A DNA stretch of 64,000 bases from positions 62,001 through 126,000 of the forward strand of contig QAYZ01000011.1 in NCBI GenBank assembly GCA_003054655.1, in the 5' to 3' direction. The position numbers and the translations under genes were made by a program. The DNA comes from Spartobacteria bacterium LR76 (lineage in GTDB: Bacteria > Verrucomicrobiota > Verrucomicrobiia > Chthoniobacterales > Terrimicrobiaceae). Below the pieces are notes generated by a model. It saw nothing but the letters and a program-made list of their open reading frames with translations. It ran no database searches and was not told the DNA's origin. The number at the start of each line of letters is the position of its first letter. The first letter of the stretch is position 1. Below are positions 45,233 to 52,507 of this stretch, piece by piece.

Positions 45233-45282
45233 TCGGGAGCGTGGCTGTTCTGGATTCCAGATAGTATCAGAAATTTGGCTTG

Positions 45283-45306
45283 AAATATGTCAAAAGCGAC
45301 ATATTT
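45283..45306 (+). promoter_or_regulatory. Operator-like inverted repeat before higB-type toxin gene
   Basis: A perfect inverted repeat, AAATATGTC (45283-45291) and GACATATTT (45298-45306) with a 6-nt spacer, ends 9 bp before the toxin ATG at 45316. Its position fits an autoregulatory site bound by the XRE-type antitoxin. Using the TTG at 45280 as start would place the repeat inside the gene, which the toxin family's usual N-terminus does not support. Confidence 0.65.
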
Positions 45307-45315
45307 TTAAACCAG

Positions 45316-45666
45316 ATGGGCAAGCCCTTAACATGGTTGGCGGGCGAAGTAAAAACGCCTCCGATGAGCATGGCCGCCCGACGGGAAATGGGATTTCTGC
45401 TCAGGCTATTGCAGGAGGGAGAAAATCTCTCCATGCCCCACTCGCGTCCGATGCCTTCCATTGGCAAAGGGTGCCATGAGTTGAGAGTGAACGACGCTAA
45501 CAAGACGTGGCGCTTGTTCTACTTTCTGGATTCCGAGGCAATAGTGATTTTGGAAGTGGACGAGAAGAAAACCCGTCAGACACCCCTGACGAAAATCGAG
45601 ATCTGCAAAAAGAGATTGAAGAGCTATGAAGAAGCAAAAGGCCGAAAACAAAAAAGCGCAAAGTGA
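45316..45666 (+). CDS. HigB-like toxin (RelE/Gp49 family)
   Basis: This 116-residue protein belongs to the phage-derived Gp49-like/HigB group of RelE-superfamily toxins. It has KPLTWLAGEVKTPPMSMAAR, 'LSMPHSRPMPSIGKGCHELR' and TWRLFYFLDSEAIVILEV with a basic C-terminal helix. These are usually ribosome-dependent mRNA interferases. I start it at ATG 45316, where the family starts. It overlaps the antitoxin gene by 41 bp, with the toxin first, as in higBA loci. Confidence 0.85.
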   Translation: MGKPLTWLAGEVKTPPMSMAARREMGFLLRLLQEGENLSMPHSRPMPSIGKGCHELRVNDANKTWRLFYFLDSEAIVILEVDEKKTRQTPLTKIEICKKRLKSYEEAKGRKQKSAK

Positions 45667-45934
45667 ATGGGTGGAAGGTTCCGTGCAGGATTTTCTCGGG
45701 CTTTCCGCTGCGGACATGGAGTTTATCGAGACAAAACTTGCCATTAGCAGGCTTCTTAAGGCGACACGCCGGCAGCAGAAGCTGACTCAGCAAGCAGCGG
45801 CATCAAAACTCCATACCAGCCAGTCCCGGCTGGCGAAAATGGAAGCGGGGGACGCCTCCGTGTCTCTCGATTTGCTTATCAAGTCACTGTATTCCCTCGG
45901 CGTCAGCCGGAAGAAACTGGCCGCGATCTTTTAG
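45626..45934 (+). CDS. HigA-like XRE antitoxin
   Basis: This 102-residue protein has a charged N-terminal region and an XRE-type helix-turn-helix in the second half: KATRRQQKLTQQAAASKLHT and SQSRLAKMEAGDASVSLDLL, ending SLGVSRKKLAAIF. It should neutralise the upstream toxin and repress the pair through the inverted repeat at 45283-45306. Its stop overlaps the end of the convergent Fic gene by 4 bp. Confidence 0.87.
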   Translation: MKKQKAENKKAQSEWVEGSVQDFLGLSAADMEFIETKLAISRLLKATRRQQKLTQQAAASKLHTSQSRLAKMEAGDASVSLDLLIKSLYSLGVSRKKLAAIF

Positions 45935-47415
45935 TCCGCGAAGATCTCGCGGTAGGCTCGCTCGATGTCGGAAATCTCGGTGTCGGTGAGTTCGGGAAAT
46001 TCCGTTTCCCTTCGGCTCCTGGCAAGGGTTCCCCGGTTATTGTGCAGCCGTTTCAACAACTGATCCCGTTTGCGGTCCGGCATGTCGACGATCTCCGTGA
46101 CGGCGCGGCGGGCCTGATCGAGTTTTTGCAGGAAACGAAGCTCCTCCGGGATGGCTACCTGAATGGTGCGCTCCAGCATCTGCGCGAGGAATTCGCATTG
46201 AGGCGTGAGATCGGGGTATCGATAGAAGCCCTCGATCTCCCCAGGGTTCTGCACGGATAGGACACCCGCTTCATCGAGCGAGTAGTCGGCAGCCGCCACC
46301 AGAGGTTTGGAAAACTTCTCCAGGCAAAGATCATAGAGATGCATGTGCTGAAGAATTTCTGCGGAGACGGGCAGCAGCAAACCATTGCCGCCGATCTGCG
46401 AGCGAGCCAATACATCGTGAATCAGGTAACGATGGATGCGGCCGTTTCCATCCTCGAAGGGATGGACAAAGACGAACGCAAAAGAAATCGTGGCGGCGCG
46501 CAGGACGGGCGGGAAATCTTCGCTGGCGCGGAAAAACTCCGCCAGCCCCTCCATGAGGCTCGGCAAGCTGGACGGAGGAACCCCGAGGGAATGAATGATT
46601 TCGCGAAGATTGATCGTCGTCTGCCCCACGTAGTTTTGAGAGATACGGAAGCCGCTTTCCCGGTAGCGCTCATCCACGATGATATTCTGGAGAAGAGTCA
46701 ATACTGATTCGGTCAAAGGGTTTTCCTCAAAACCTGCCCGGTGCAGGGCAGCCACGAACTTGTCCGTGCGGGCGGCGCCGGCCTCTTCGCGCTCGATGGC
46801 GAAGGAAGATTTCGTTTCCTTGAAATAGAGGTAGGACAGGGCGCGATAGAGCGAATCCCGGGACGGTGTCCCCAGCGCCTGAGATATCATCATGCGCCAG
46901 TCGGTTTCTTCAGCCTTACGGATGGCTGGCGTCTTGCGAATGAGCGGCAGAAATCTGCGAGAGCCGATGGTATTGTCGAGAATGCGCCAGCGCGGATTTC
47001 GAGCAGGGTTTCGCGCTGTGACATATGCCTCGGAGTCGAGGAGAGGTTCATAGTTGCCCATGACTCGAACGGTCAGCGGGACTTTCTGGCTGGTCAGCTT
47101 CTCATACCAACACCCGATTTGCCGGGCGAATCGCCCCGAGGGCGTTTGGGCCACAAACTCAGCGATTTCGGATGGCGTGATGTGCTGAAAAACCTTGTGG
47201 AAAATATCCAGATCGACGCCATCGTACTTCAAGGCAAAAACGAGATGCTCGAGAGCGCTTTCGCCGGGTTGGTATTGGCGGCTGTAGTGCTCTTCCACCG
47301 TCCCATCGGAATGCTCGCGGCGGAGCATTTTCGGGCCGATAAATGATTGATGAACAAGGGGCCGCACTTTGAGGCGGTATCGTTCGATCAACCAGGTGTA
47401 GCCGACGGGGAGCAT
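45931..47415 (-). CDS. Fic domain protein (probable AMP transferase)
   Basis: This 494-residue Fic protein has the catalytic loop HPFEDGNGRIHRYLIHDVLA near residue 320, with the His, Asn/Gly and both Arg of HPFx[D/E]GNGRxxR intact. It should transfer AMP or another nucleotide to a target protein. Near residue 207 SSFAIERE resembles the inhibitory-helix motif [S/T]xxxE[G/N], with Arg in the last place, so the protein may hold its own inhibitory helix (class II). Long N- and C-terminal helical regions flank the Fic core. Two identical palindromic sites lie just upstream. No separate antitoxin is visible. Confidence 0.9.
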   Translation of the reverse strand: MLPVGYTWLIERYRLKVRPLVHQSFIGPKMLRREHSDGTVEEHYSRQYQPGESALEHLVFALKYDGVDLDIFHKVFQHITPSEIAEFVAQTPSGRFARQIGCWYEKLTSQKVPLTVRVMGNYEPLLDSEAYVTARNPARNPRWRILDNTIGSRRFLPLIRKTPAIRKAEETDWRMMISQALGTPSRDSLYRALSYLYFKETKSSFAIEREEAGAARTDKFVAALHRAGFEENPLTESVLTLLQNIIVDERYRESGFRISQNYVGQTTINLREIIHSLGVPPSSLPSLMEGLAEFFRASEDFPPVLRAATISFAFVFVHPFEDGNGRIHRYLIHDVLARSQIGGNGLLLPVSAEILQHMHLYDLCLEKFSKPLVAAADYSLDEAGVLSVQNPGEIEGFYRYPDLTPQCEFLAQMLERTIQVAIPEELRFLQKLDQARRAVTEIVDMPDRKRDQLLKRLHNNRGTLARSRRETEFPELTDTEISDIERAYREIFAD

Positions 47416-47433
47416 AAAAATCCTTAATCTCAG

Positions 47434-47478
47434 AATAAATTTATTACAAATCCCATATTTTGAAATAAATTTATTACA
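47434..47478 (-). promoter_or_regulatory. Two identical palindromic operator-like sites before the Fic gene
   Basis: The 15-bp word AATAAATTTATTACA occurs twice, at 47434-47448 and 47464-47478, exactly 30 bp apart. Its core AATAAATTTATT is a perfect palindrome. The pair sits 19 bp upstream of the Fic start on the minus strand. Identical, helically phased sites are typical of a dimeric repressor binding cooperatively. The AT-rich word may also serve as a -10 element. Confidence 0.65.
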
Positions 47479-47552
47479 TCCTCCCCCGATTAAGAGAGGG
47501 AAAGGTCAGTTTTGATGGCCCGGCGACAACATCCGACCCATGGTGCGAAATC

Positions 47553-47975
47553 ATGAATCGAAAAGGAGTGCTTCTCTGCCTTCTCGTATGTGTTTGTTTT
47601 GGATGGATCGGGTATCGCCTCGCGGTGGCGGCTCTCAATGAAGCGGCGGTGACGGCGACGCAATCCTGCCTGGGTTCCGTGGCGGCTGCCATCGAGGAGT
47701 CGGGTGGGAAGGATTTCATCGAGGTCACCCAGAGCGACAAGTGGCAGACGGTCAGCAGGGCTCAGATGAAGCAGTTCCTTCAAAACGTGGGCGGATCGCT
47801 GGATTGTCGGAAGTGCGCCGAAGGCGAGGTATGTGATGCCTGGGGGCGACCTCTCGTCATTACGTGGAAGCGAGCAGATGACGGGGTGTGGATCAAGGTG
47901 TCATCGGCTGGGCGCGATGGCATCAGCGCTTCGAAAGATGATGTGTTCGTCGAGGTGTTTCTGAGAAAACGCTGA
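47553..47975 (+). CDS. Membrane-anchored protein with pseudopilin-like C-terminus
   Basis: This 140-residue protein has one N-terminal hydrophobic segment (MNRKGVLLCLLVCVCFGWIG), then a helix and a compact end. The C-terminal CDAWGRPLVITWKRADDG and VSSAGRDGISASKDDVF resemble the DxWGxPl...SxGpDG-type calcium-loop region of major type II pseudopilins (GspG). A Cys pair (CRKCAEGEVC) is present. The E5-type prepilin leader is missing, so it is at most a distant relative. Function unknown. Confidence 0.55.
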   Translation: MNRKGVLLCLLVCVCFGWIGYRLAVAALNEAAVTATQSCLGSVAAAIEESGGKDFIEVTQSDKWQTVSRAQMKQFLQNVGGSLDCRKCAEGEVCDAWGRPLVITWKRADDGVWIKVSSAGRDGISASKDDVFVEVFLRKR

Positions 47976-48011
47976 CGGCCTGGCGTTGCTGCGTTTCGCT
48001 TGTGTGATGGG

Positions 48012-48041
48012 TTGTCAATTATCCATAAATATGGGAATATG
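48012..48041 (+). promoter_or_regulatory. Probable promoter/operator of vapBC
   Basis: TTGTCA (48012-48017) and GAATAT (48036-48041) with 18-bp spacing form a plausible sigma-70-type promoter. The inverted repeat CCATA-AA-TATGG (48023-48034) overlaps the spacer, where an antitoxin would bind to repress it. The vapB ATG follows after 5 bp, so the transcript would be nearly leaderless. Confidence 0.4.
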
Positions 48042-48046
48042 GGTTT

Positions 48047-48298
48047 ATGAAGACGACGCTGGAGATTCCGGATGAGCTTTACCGGCAGGCGAAGATTCGG
48101 GCGGCGAGCGAGAACCGGAAGATGAAGGATCTCGTGAGCGAGGGGCTGCGGCTTGTGCTGGAGTCGACCGCGAAGAATGCCCGGGGGCGTCGCATGGCCA
48201 AGGCTCCGGTGATCATTCGCAGGGGCAATGAGATTCCTGCGCTGAGCAATGACGAAATGGCGCGCATCCTGGAGCAATCGGGCGAGCGGCTGCCGTGA
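48047..48298 (+). CDS. VapB-like antitoxin
   Basis: This 83-residue protein has an N-terminal ribbon-helix-helix-type segment MKTTLEIPDELYRQAKIRAA and a following helix MKDLVSEGLRLVLES. A C-terminal tail (ALSNDEMARILEQSGERLP) would wrap the toxin. It overlaps the PIN toxin start by 4 bp (GTGA). Confidence 0.82.
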   Translation: MKTTLEIPDELYRQAKIRAASENRKMKDLVSEGLRLVLESTAKNARGRRMAKAPVIIRRGNEIPALSNDEMARILEQSGERLP

Positions 48299-48726
48299 GG
48301 TTCCTGCCCGACGTTAACGTGCTGTTCCCGCTGATGGTGAGCCGCCATGCCCATCGGAGCGCCGCGCTGGAGTGGTTTGATGGAGCAGATGCGGGGCAGA
48401 TTGCCGTGTGCCGGCTGACCAAACTCGGTGTCCTACGGCTGCTTTGCACTCCGCAGATCATGGGCGCGGATGTGCTGACTCCCAGGGCGGCCATCGAGGC
48501 GTTTGGCGTATTGGAGGACGATGAGCGCATCGTGTTCGCGATGGAACCCGAAGGCGTCGACGGCGTCCTCAAGCGACTCGTGGCCCGATGCGCCACGACG
48601 CCCAATCTCTGGAGCGACGCCTATCTTGCGGCTTTCGCGAAGCAGGCGAGGTTGCGGCTGGTTTCGTTCGACCGGGGGTTTGCGAAATTCCCCGGCTTCG
48701 ATTTTATCCGGCTTGAGGGGCAGTAG
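48295..48726 (+). CDS. VapC-like PIN domain toxin
   Basis: This 143-residue PIN-domain ribonuclease has the first catalytic Asp in MRFLPDVNVLFPLMVS and later acids in WSDAYLAAFA and LVSFDRGFAKFPGFDF. In the second motif the usual Glu is replaced (CRLTKLGVLRLL), as in one known subgroup. It starts at GTG 48295. Its last 13 codons are repeated in damaged form at 50069-50108. Confidence 0.87.
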   Translation: MRFLPDVNVLFPLMVSRHAHRSAALEWFDGADAGQIAVCRLTKLGVLRLLCTPQIMGADVLTPRAAIEAFGVLEDDERIVFAMEPEGVDGVLKRLVARCATTPNLWSDAYLAAFAKQARLRLVSFDRGFAKFPGFDFIRLEGQ

Positions 48727-48749
48727 AATCCTTGCAGGGCCTCGGGCAG

Positions 48750-48768
48750 GCTTGAGCCCGCCTCAAGC
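48750..48768. terminator. Hairpin between convergent vapC and amidase genes
   Basis: GCTTGAG (48750-48756) pairs perfectly with CTCAAGC (48762-48768) around a 5-nt loop, in the 76-bp gap between two convergent genes. No T-run follows on either strand, so it may be a weak or Rho-assisted terminator, or just a structural repeat. Confidence 0.35.
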
Positions 48769-48802
48769 AGGCGCTTCCTGATCATCGTCGCGGGGAAGCC
48801 GT

Positions 48803-49777
48803 CTAGAACTTGAACTCCTTGTAATTCGCGTGGCCGAAGAGCGGGGCGGAGCGGTATCTGGCGCGGGCGAAGTTGATCCTGCTCAGGTCGACCTTGCGGA
48901 TGTCGTAATTGTCGTAGGTGCGGAAGTAATAGATGCGGTTCTTCAGGTCGGCGACGATGGCGTAGGAGGTGAACTGAGGATGTTCGCTCACCCATTTCCA
49001 ATAGAGGATGCCCTGCGGGATATCGACGGTGTTGATCATCGACCAGGCACGGTTTACCGCCGCGAGGTCACTGGGCACCTTGGCCTGGGTGGCGTTGATC
49101 GCGGCCATGCGGCAGAAGCGGCCCTCCGGGGAATAGTCAAAAGCCTCGAACGTATCCTCGTTGAATGTCTTGCCGCGATATTTCGACCAGATGGCGAGCT
49201 GCTGCTCATACGGAGGATCGTTGGTCATGACGCCGACCTTGTTTTCGTAGATCTTCGTCTTGCCTTTGAGAAACTCCACGACGATCGAGCGTCCGCTCGG
49301 GTCTGAGATGGCAAAGTGCAGCGCCAGCGGGAGGCCGGGTGTCACCGCGGTGTCGGAGGTGTGGAAGGTTGTCTTCTGGATGAAGGCATTTGCCTCGTCG
49401 ATCGTGCGGGTATTGCCGAGGAGGTGACCCAGCAGTTCGGAGATGGGGGTGGTCGTCTTGCTCTTGGCGGGATAGGCGCTGGCCGACAGCCAGAGCGCGC
49501 TGACGGCGAGTCCGTGCTCGTTGATGCCATCGCTGAAGAGGCCGCCGTGGCTCATGCCGACAAAGCCATACTGAGTTTTGGTGTAGCCCAGGTCGTAGTT
49601 GCGTGGGACGAGGGTGATCTCTCCGTGCAGATCCCCGGGCCATTCCATCGTGCGCCCGACGAAGGGGTGGCCGAGGTCGTTGGTGAATTCAAACCATGTG
49701 CACGCCAGAGAGTGGGCAGAGCCCGAAAGAAGCAGAAGCGCGCCGAACAGGAGGGACTTCGCAGGGGGGATTTTCAT
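48803..49777 (-). CDS. Secreted choloylglycine hydrolase/penicillin V acylase-family amidase
   Basis: This 324-residue Ntn hydrolase has a signal peptide ending SLA. Cleavage would expose Cys26 (ACTWFEF) as the N-terminal nucleophile. The Arg-containing GRTMEWPGDL and the later NEHGLAVSALWLSAS and MTNDPPYEQQL segments are typical of linear amide C-N hydrolases (bile salt hydrolase / penicillin V acylase, peptidase C59). It likely acts in the periplasm on acylated amides such as quorum-signal or lipid amides; the substrate is not evident. Confidence 0.87.
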   Translation of the reverse strand: MKIPPAKSLLFGALLLLSGSAHSLACTWFEFTNDLGHPFVGRTMEWPGDLHGEITLVPRNYDLGYTKTQYGFVGMSHGGLFSDGINEHGLAVSALWLSASAYPAKSKTTTPISELLGHLLGNTRTIDEANAFIQKTTFHTSDTAVTPGLPLALHFAISDPSGRSIVVEFLKGKTKIYENKVGVMTNDPPYEQQLAIWSKYRGKTFNEDTFEAFDYSPEGRFCRMAAINATQAKVPSDLAAVNRAWSMINTVDIPQGILYWKWVSEHPQFTSYAIVADLKNRIYYFRTYDNYDIRKVDLSRINFARARYRSAPLFGHANYKEFKF

Positions 49778-50091
49778 TTTGGGGAGGAACCGAACGGGTT
49801 CTTGCCCGTTAGCATATAGTTTATGCTTAGTGATTCGTCAAGAAAGCTTGGCGCGTCTGGCGGTGGCGGGCTTTGTTGGTGGAGGTTGTGTCTTGCTGGG
49901 AGGAAGGATGGCTAAAGGAGTTGCGGGGCAGGCCTAATGATAATGAGACTGAATTTCCGTAAGTGATGCGCTGAATTAGGATTGTCGGACGGGCTTGTGC
50001 GCGAGGGGGGCTGGTTTGCGCGCAGGGGAAGCGAACCCCGGCGGAGAACAGGGCTCAGGCCGCTGATGTGCGAAATTTCCCGGCCTCGATT
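49778..50091. other. Intergenic region with hairpins upstream of the amidase gene
   Basis: The 314 bp between two minus-strand genes hold a hairpin AACGGG-TTCTTG-CCCGTT close to the amidase start and an inverted repeat AGCATA (49811-49816) / TATGCT (49822-49827), possible regulatory sites. The end nearest the next gene carries a 40-bp fragment of a vapC gene. No other gene is seen. Confidence 0.45.
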
Positions 50092-50108
50092 TTATTCGGC
50101 CTGCGGGG
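50069..50108 (+). pseudogene. C-terminal remnant of a VapC/PIN toxin gene
   Basis: Positions 50069-50108 match 48681-48720, the end of the intact vapC, at 35 of 40 bases. In the matching frame the remnant reads AKFPGLDFIRPAG against AKFPGFDFIRLEG. Two of the five changes are silent. Nothing upstream of 50069 matches, and the last 17 bp overlap the 3' end of the minus-strand gene at 50092. It looks like the tail of a lost or partly copied second vapC. Confidence 0.6.
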
Positions 50109-51123
50109 TGGGGGCTGAGGCGGGGGCCTTGCCGTGGTTGGTCATGTCCTGCACGGGGACCTTGGCAATGTCGATCTGGTCGGGGTTGGGGGACTCGATG
50201 AGTTGAACGCCTCGGTGCCGGTTGATGGTATTGCCTGCGCTGTCGATGATGGTTTCGCTTTTTCCCGGGATGGTGTGGCGGGTATAGAGGAGCTTGCCTC
50301 CGGGCGTGTAGCAGCTTTCGGTGATTTCGTTGGTCTTTTTGTCGATCCGCCAGCTTTGGCTGCAGGTGATGATGTTTTTCTTGATGAGGAAGGACTGGGT
50401 CACGCGCTCGTTGTCGTTGTCCGTAAGGGTGGCGGTGACGGTGTAGAATTCCAGAGCTTTGCTGTCTTTCCCCAAGTAGGAGTCCAGTCTCAGGTCTGGC
50501 GTGTAGATGGCCTGGAGGATGTGTTTTCCAAAGTCGTAGTATTCCGCACGAATCTCGTTCGGGCCTTGCGGCAGGGGAGAGGCTATCGGGGCATCGCCGT
50601 CTATGGGAGGCTTGAGCAGCGTTACCTTGTCGAGGTCGACGGATTGGGGGGGCTTGAGGGTGAACAAATCCATGGCCTGCTCGGGAGTGAGCGGCTTGCC
50701 TGCCGCGTCTGAGGCGGTTTGCTCCATCTTGCCCGAGTGGTACTTTCTCAAGGCGACTCCGCGCAGCGATCCATCGGGCTCGTAGACTTGCATGCGATAG
50801 TCCGGCGTGCCGCTCGCGTGCGTGGAGATGATGCTGCTCGATGGGACGTCGCCGACAAGGATCATATCGCGTCGGACTTGTTCATTTCCCTCGCCTGGAA
50901 GGACCCCGAAAAGTGAGTGCATCGACGGAGTGGCGGCGTTCTTTGTAACCACGGTGGTTTCTCCGAACGACGTCATGGAAATCGTGGTGGATACTGCGTT
51001 TCCCATGTCCATACGCTGGACGCGGACTTCGTTGGGAGGGACCGGCGCGGTCGTCGTGGGGAATGAGGTTTCCGCGAGGGCGCAGGAGGTCGCGAGCAGG
51101 AGGGCGGCGAGGAGCGGGCGCAT
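50092..51123 (-). CDS. Secreted protein of unknown function
   Basis: This 343-residue protein has a signal peptide (MRPLLAALLLATSCALAETS). The mature part is rich in strands and polar residues: 'LRGVALRKYHSGKMEQTASD', 'GPNEIRAEYYDFGKHILQAI', CYTPGGKLLYTRHTIPGKSE and SAGNTINRHRGVQLIE. The repeated 'xxYxxDGxL'-type pieces loosely recall antitoxin-like/MORN-type or YD-style strands, but I recognise no family. The last codons overlap a VapC remnant on the opposite strand. Confidence 0.6.
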   Translation of the reverse strand: MRPLLAALLLATSCALAETSFPTTTAPVPPNEVRVQRMDMGNAVSTTISMTSFGETTVVTKNAATPSMHSLFGVLPGEGNEQVRRDMILVGDVPSSSIISTHASGTPDYRMQVYEPDGSLRGVALRKYHSGKMEQTASDAAGKPLTPEQAMDLFTLKPPQSVDLDKVTLLKPPIDGDAPIASPLPQGPNEIRAEYYDFGKHILQAIYTPDLRLDSYLGKDSKALEFYTVTATLTDNDNERVTQSFLIKKNIITCSQSWRIDKKTNEITESCYTPGGKLLYTRHTIPGKSETIIDSAGNTINRHRGVQLIESPNPDQIDIAKVPVQDMTNHGKAPASAPTPQAE

Positions 51124-51150
51124 GATCTGGGGAATGCGGGTATCGTAATT

Positions 51151-52467
51151 CTAGAAAGTCGACATGGTGAGCGGGATCATGTCGGAGTCGCCGTCCGGCG
51201 TGAGAGAGATTTTCTCGACGACGTTTTCGCGGAGCTCCGCGGCGCGTTGATTGTAGGAGACGACGATCTGGTTGCGCGTATCCAGCAGTTCCGTGAGTCT
51301 GGTACGGTTGCGGGCGGAGCTGATTTTTGGGGCGACGTTTTTGCGCCAATAAGAAGCGTCGAGAGTGTTGATGTTGGCGGATTGGGTCTTTGGGTTCTTG
51401 GTGTCGAAAATGTAGGTGACGGTTTTTTGGTCGATGCCGGAATCCAGCAGATGCTGGCGGATGTCCTCTTCCACGCCGCCGAGTTTGTCGAGGGCGTCGC
51501 GATAGGCCTCGTAGCCGGGCGTCTCGCGGGTGGGTTTGAGGTCGATGGGCTGGGCAATTTTGAAATAGGTGGCTCGCGGGCCGAAGAAATATTTCTTCCC
51601 GTACCAGCTATCCCCCGAGGCATAGCGCAGTTCATAGGAGCCGGTGGGCAGTTTGCAGGTGAGAGGGTCGCCTCCGGTGAGATAGGCGATGAGTTCCGGC
51701 GAGCCGCCCTCCGCAGGGGTAAGGATGATGAAGTAGTCGAGCCCCGGATCTGTGCTGATTTCCAGCGTGGCGTATTTTTTGCCTTCCTTGTTGGAGAAAA
51801 GGATGCCGGACGCGGGGCGGGTGATCTCGGGCGCGGAGAAATGAGGGAGATTGAGCGTGATGGCCTCTGGCGGGGCGGCGAAGGCGGGGTTGGATTTGCG
51901 GGATGCGGGAGTAGCCGCAGGAGCGAGGTTGGGGGGTGGCGTTGGTTGATGCCGGTCGATGGTCGCTCGGGGCTTGGAGATATTCGCCGCGACGACAGGC
52001 AGGAATAAAGGCAGGAAAATGAGGGCGGAAATCCCGATCACAACCAGGCTAAAGCAACAGATGATGATGATGAATATCGTGTTGGAGCTGGGACCGGAGG
52101 GGGCTGGGCTGACGCTTTTGGCTGTTGTTGGGAGAATGGGCAGCGGGACAGTGGCGGCAGGCAGGCTGGGGCGATCCGATAGTGGAGGGACGGGAGGTGG
52201 GACGGGCGCAGCAGGGACCGAAGTTTCCGGGATCGGCGCGAGTGTTGTCGCGGCAGGCAGGGTGGCGTCGTAGGCCTGGCGGCGTGCGGGATCGTCGAGG
52301 GTTTCCAGGGCCGCGTTGAGGGAGCGCCACGAGCCGGGGGGCAGGGTGGCCTGCATACGGGCGTCCATGTACCGACGAGCCTGGGTGAGGTAGGCGCGGC
52401 GGATGTCCTCGCGCGAGGCGGCGCGGGAAACCTCGAGGATTTCGTAGCAGGTGCGATCGTCGGACAT
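51151..52467 (-). CDS. Membrane protein with degenerate J domain
   Basis: This 438-residue protein has a J-domain-like start (residues 5-70: CYEILEVSRAASREDIRRAY and SLNAALETLDDPARRQAYDA). The HPD motif needed to stimulate Hsp70 is replaced (ARRYMDARMQ). A Pro-rich linker, one transmembrane helix (about 128-155, NTIFIIIICCFSLVVIGISA), a second Pro-rich stretch and a ~230-residue extracytoplasmic domain follow. The topology puts the J-like domain in the cytoplasm. It lies just downstream of, and on the same strand as, the secreted protein at 52508-53431. Function unknown. Confidence 0.65.
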   Translation of the reverse strand: MSDDRTCYEILEVSRAASREDIRRAYLTQARRYMDARMQATLPPGSWRSLNAALETLDDPARRQAYDATLPAATTLAPIPETSVPAAPVPPPVPPLSDRPSLPAATVPLPILPTTAKSVSPAPSGPSSNTIFIIIICCFSLVVIGISALIFLPLFLPVVAANISKPRATIDRHQPTPPPNLAPAATPASRKSNPAFAAPPEAITLNLPHFSAPEITRPASGILFSNKEGKKYATLEISTDPGLDYFIILTPAEGGSPELIAYLTGGDPLTCKLPTGSYELRYASGDSWYGKKYFFGPRATYFKIAQPIDLKPTRETPGYEAYRDALDKLGGVEEDIRQHLLDSGIDQKTVTYIFDTKNPKTQSANINTLDASYWRKNVAPKISSARNRTRLTELLDTRNQIVVSYNQRAAELRENVVEKISLTPDGDSDMIPLTMSTF

Positions 52468-52507
52468 GGTTGCGGCGGGATTCCTTCGGAAGTGGGTGCT
52501 GGCTTGG

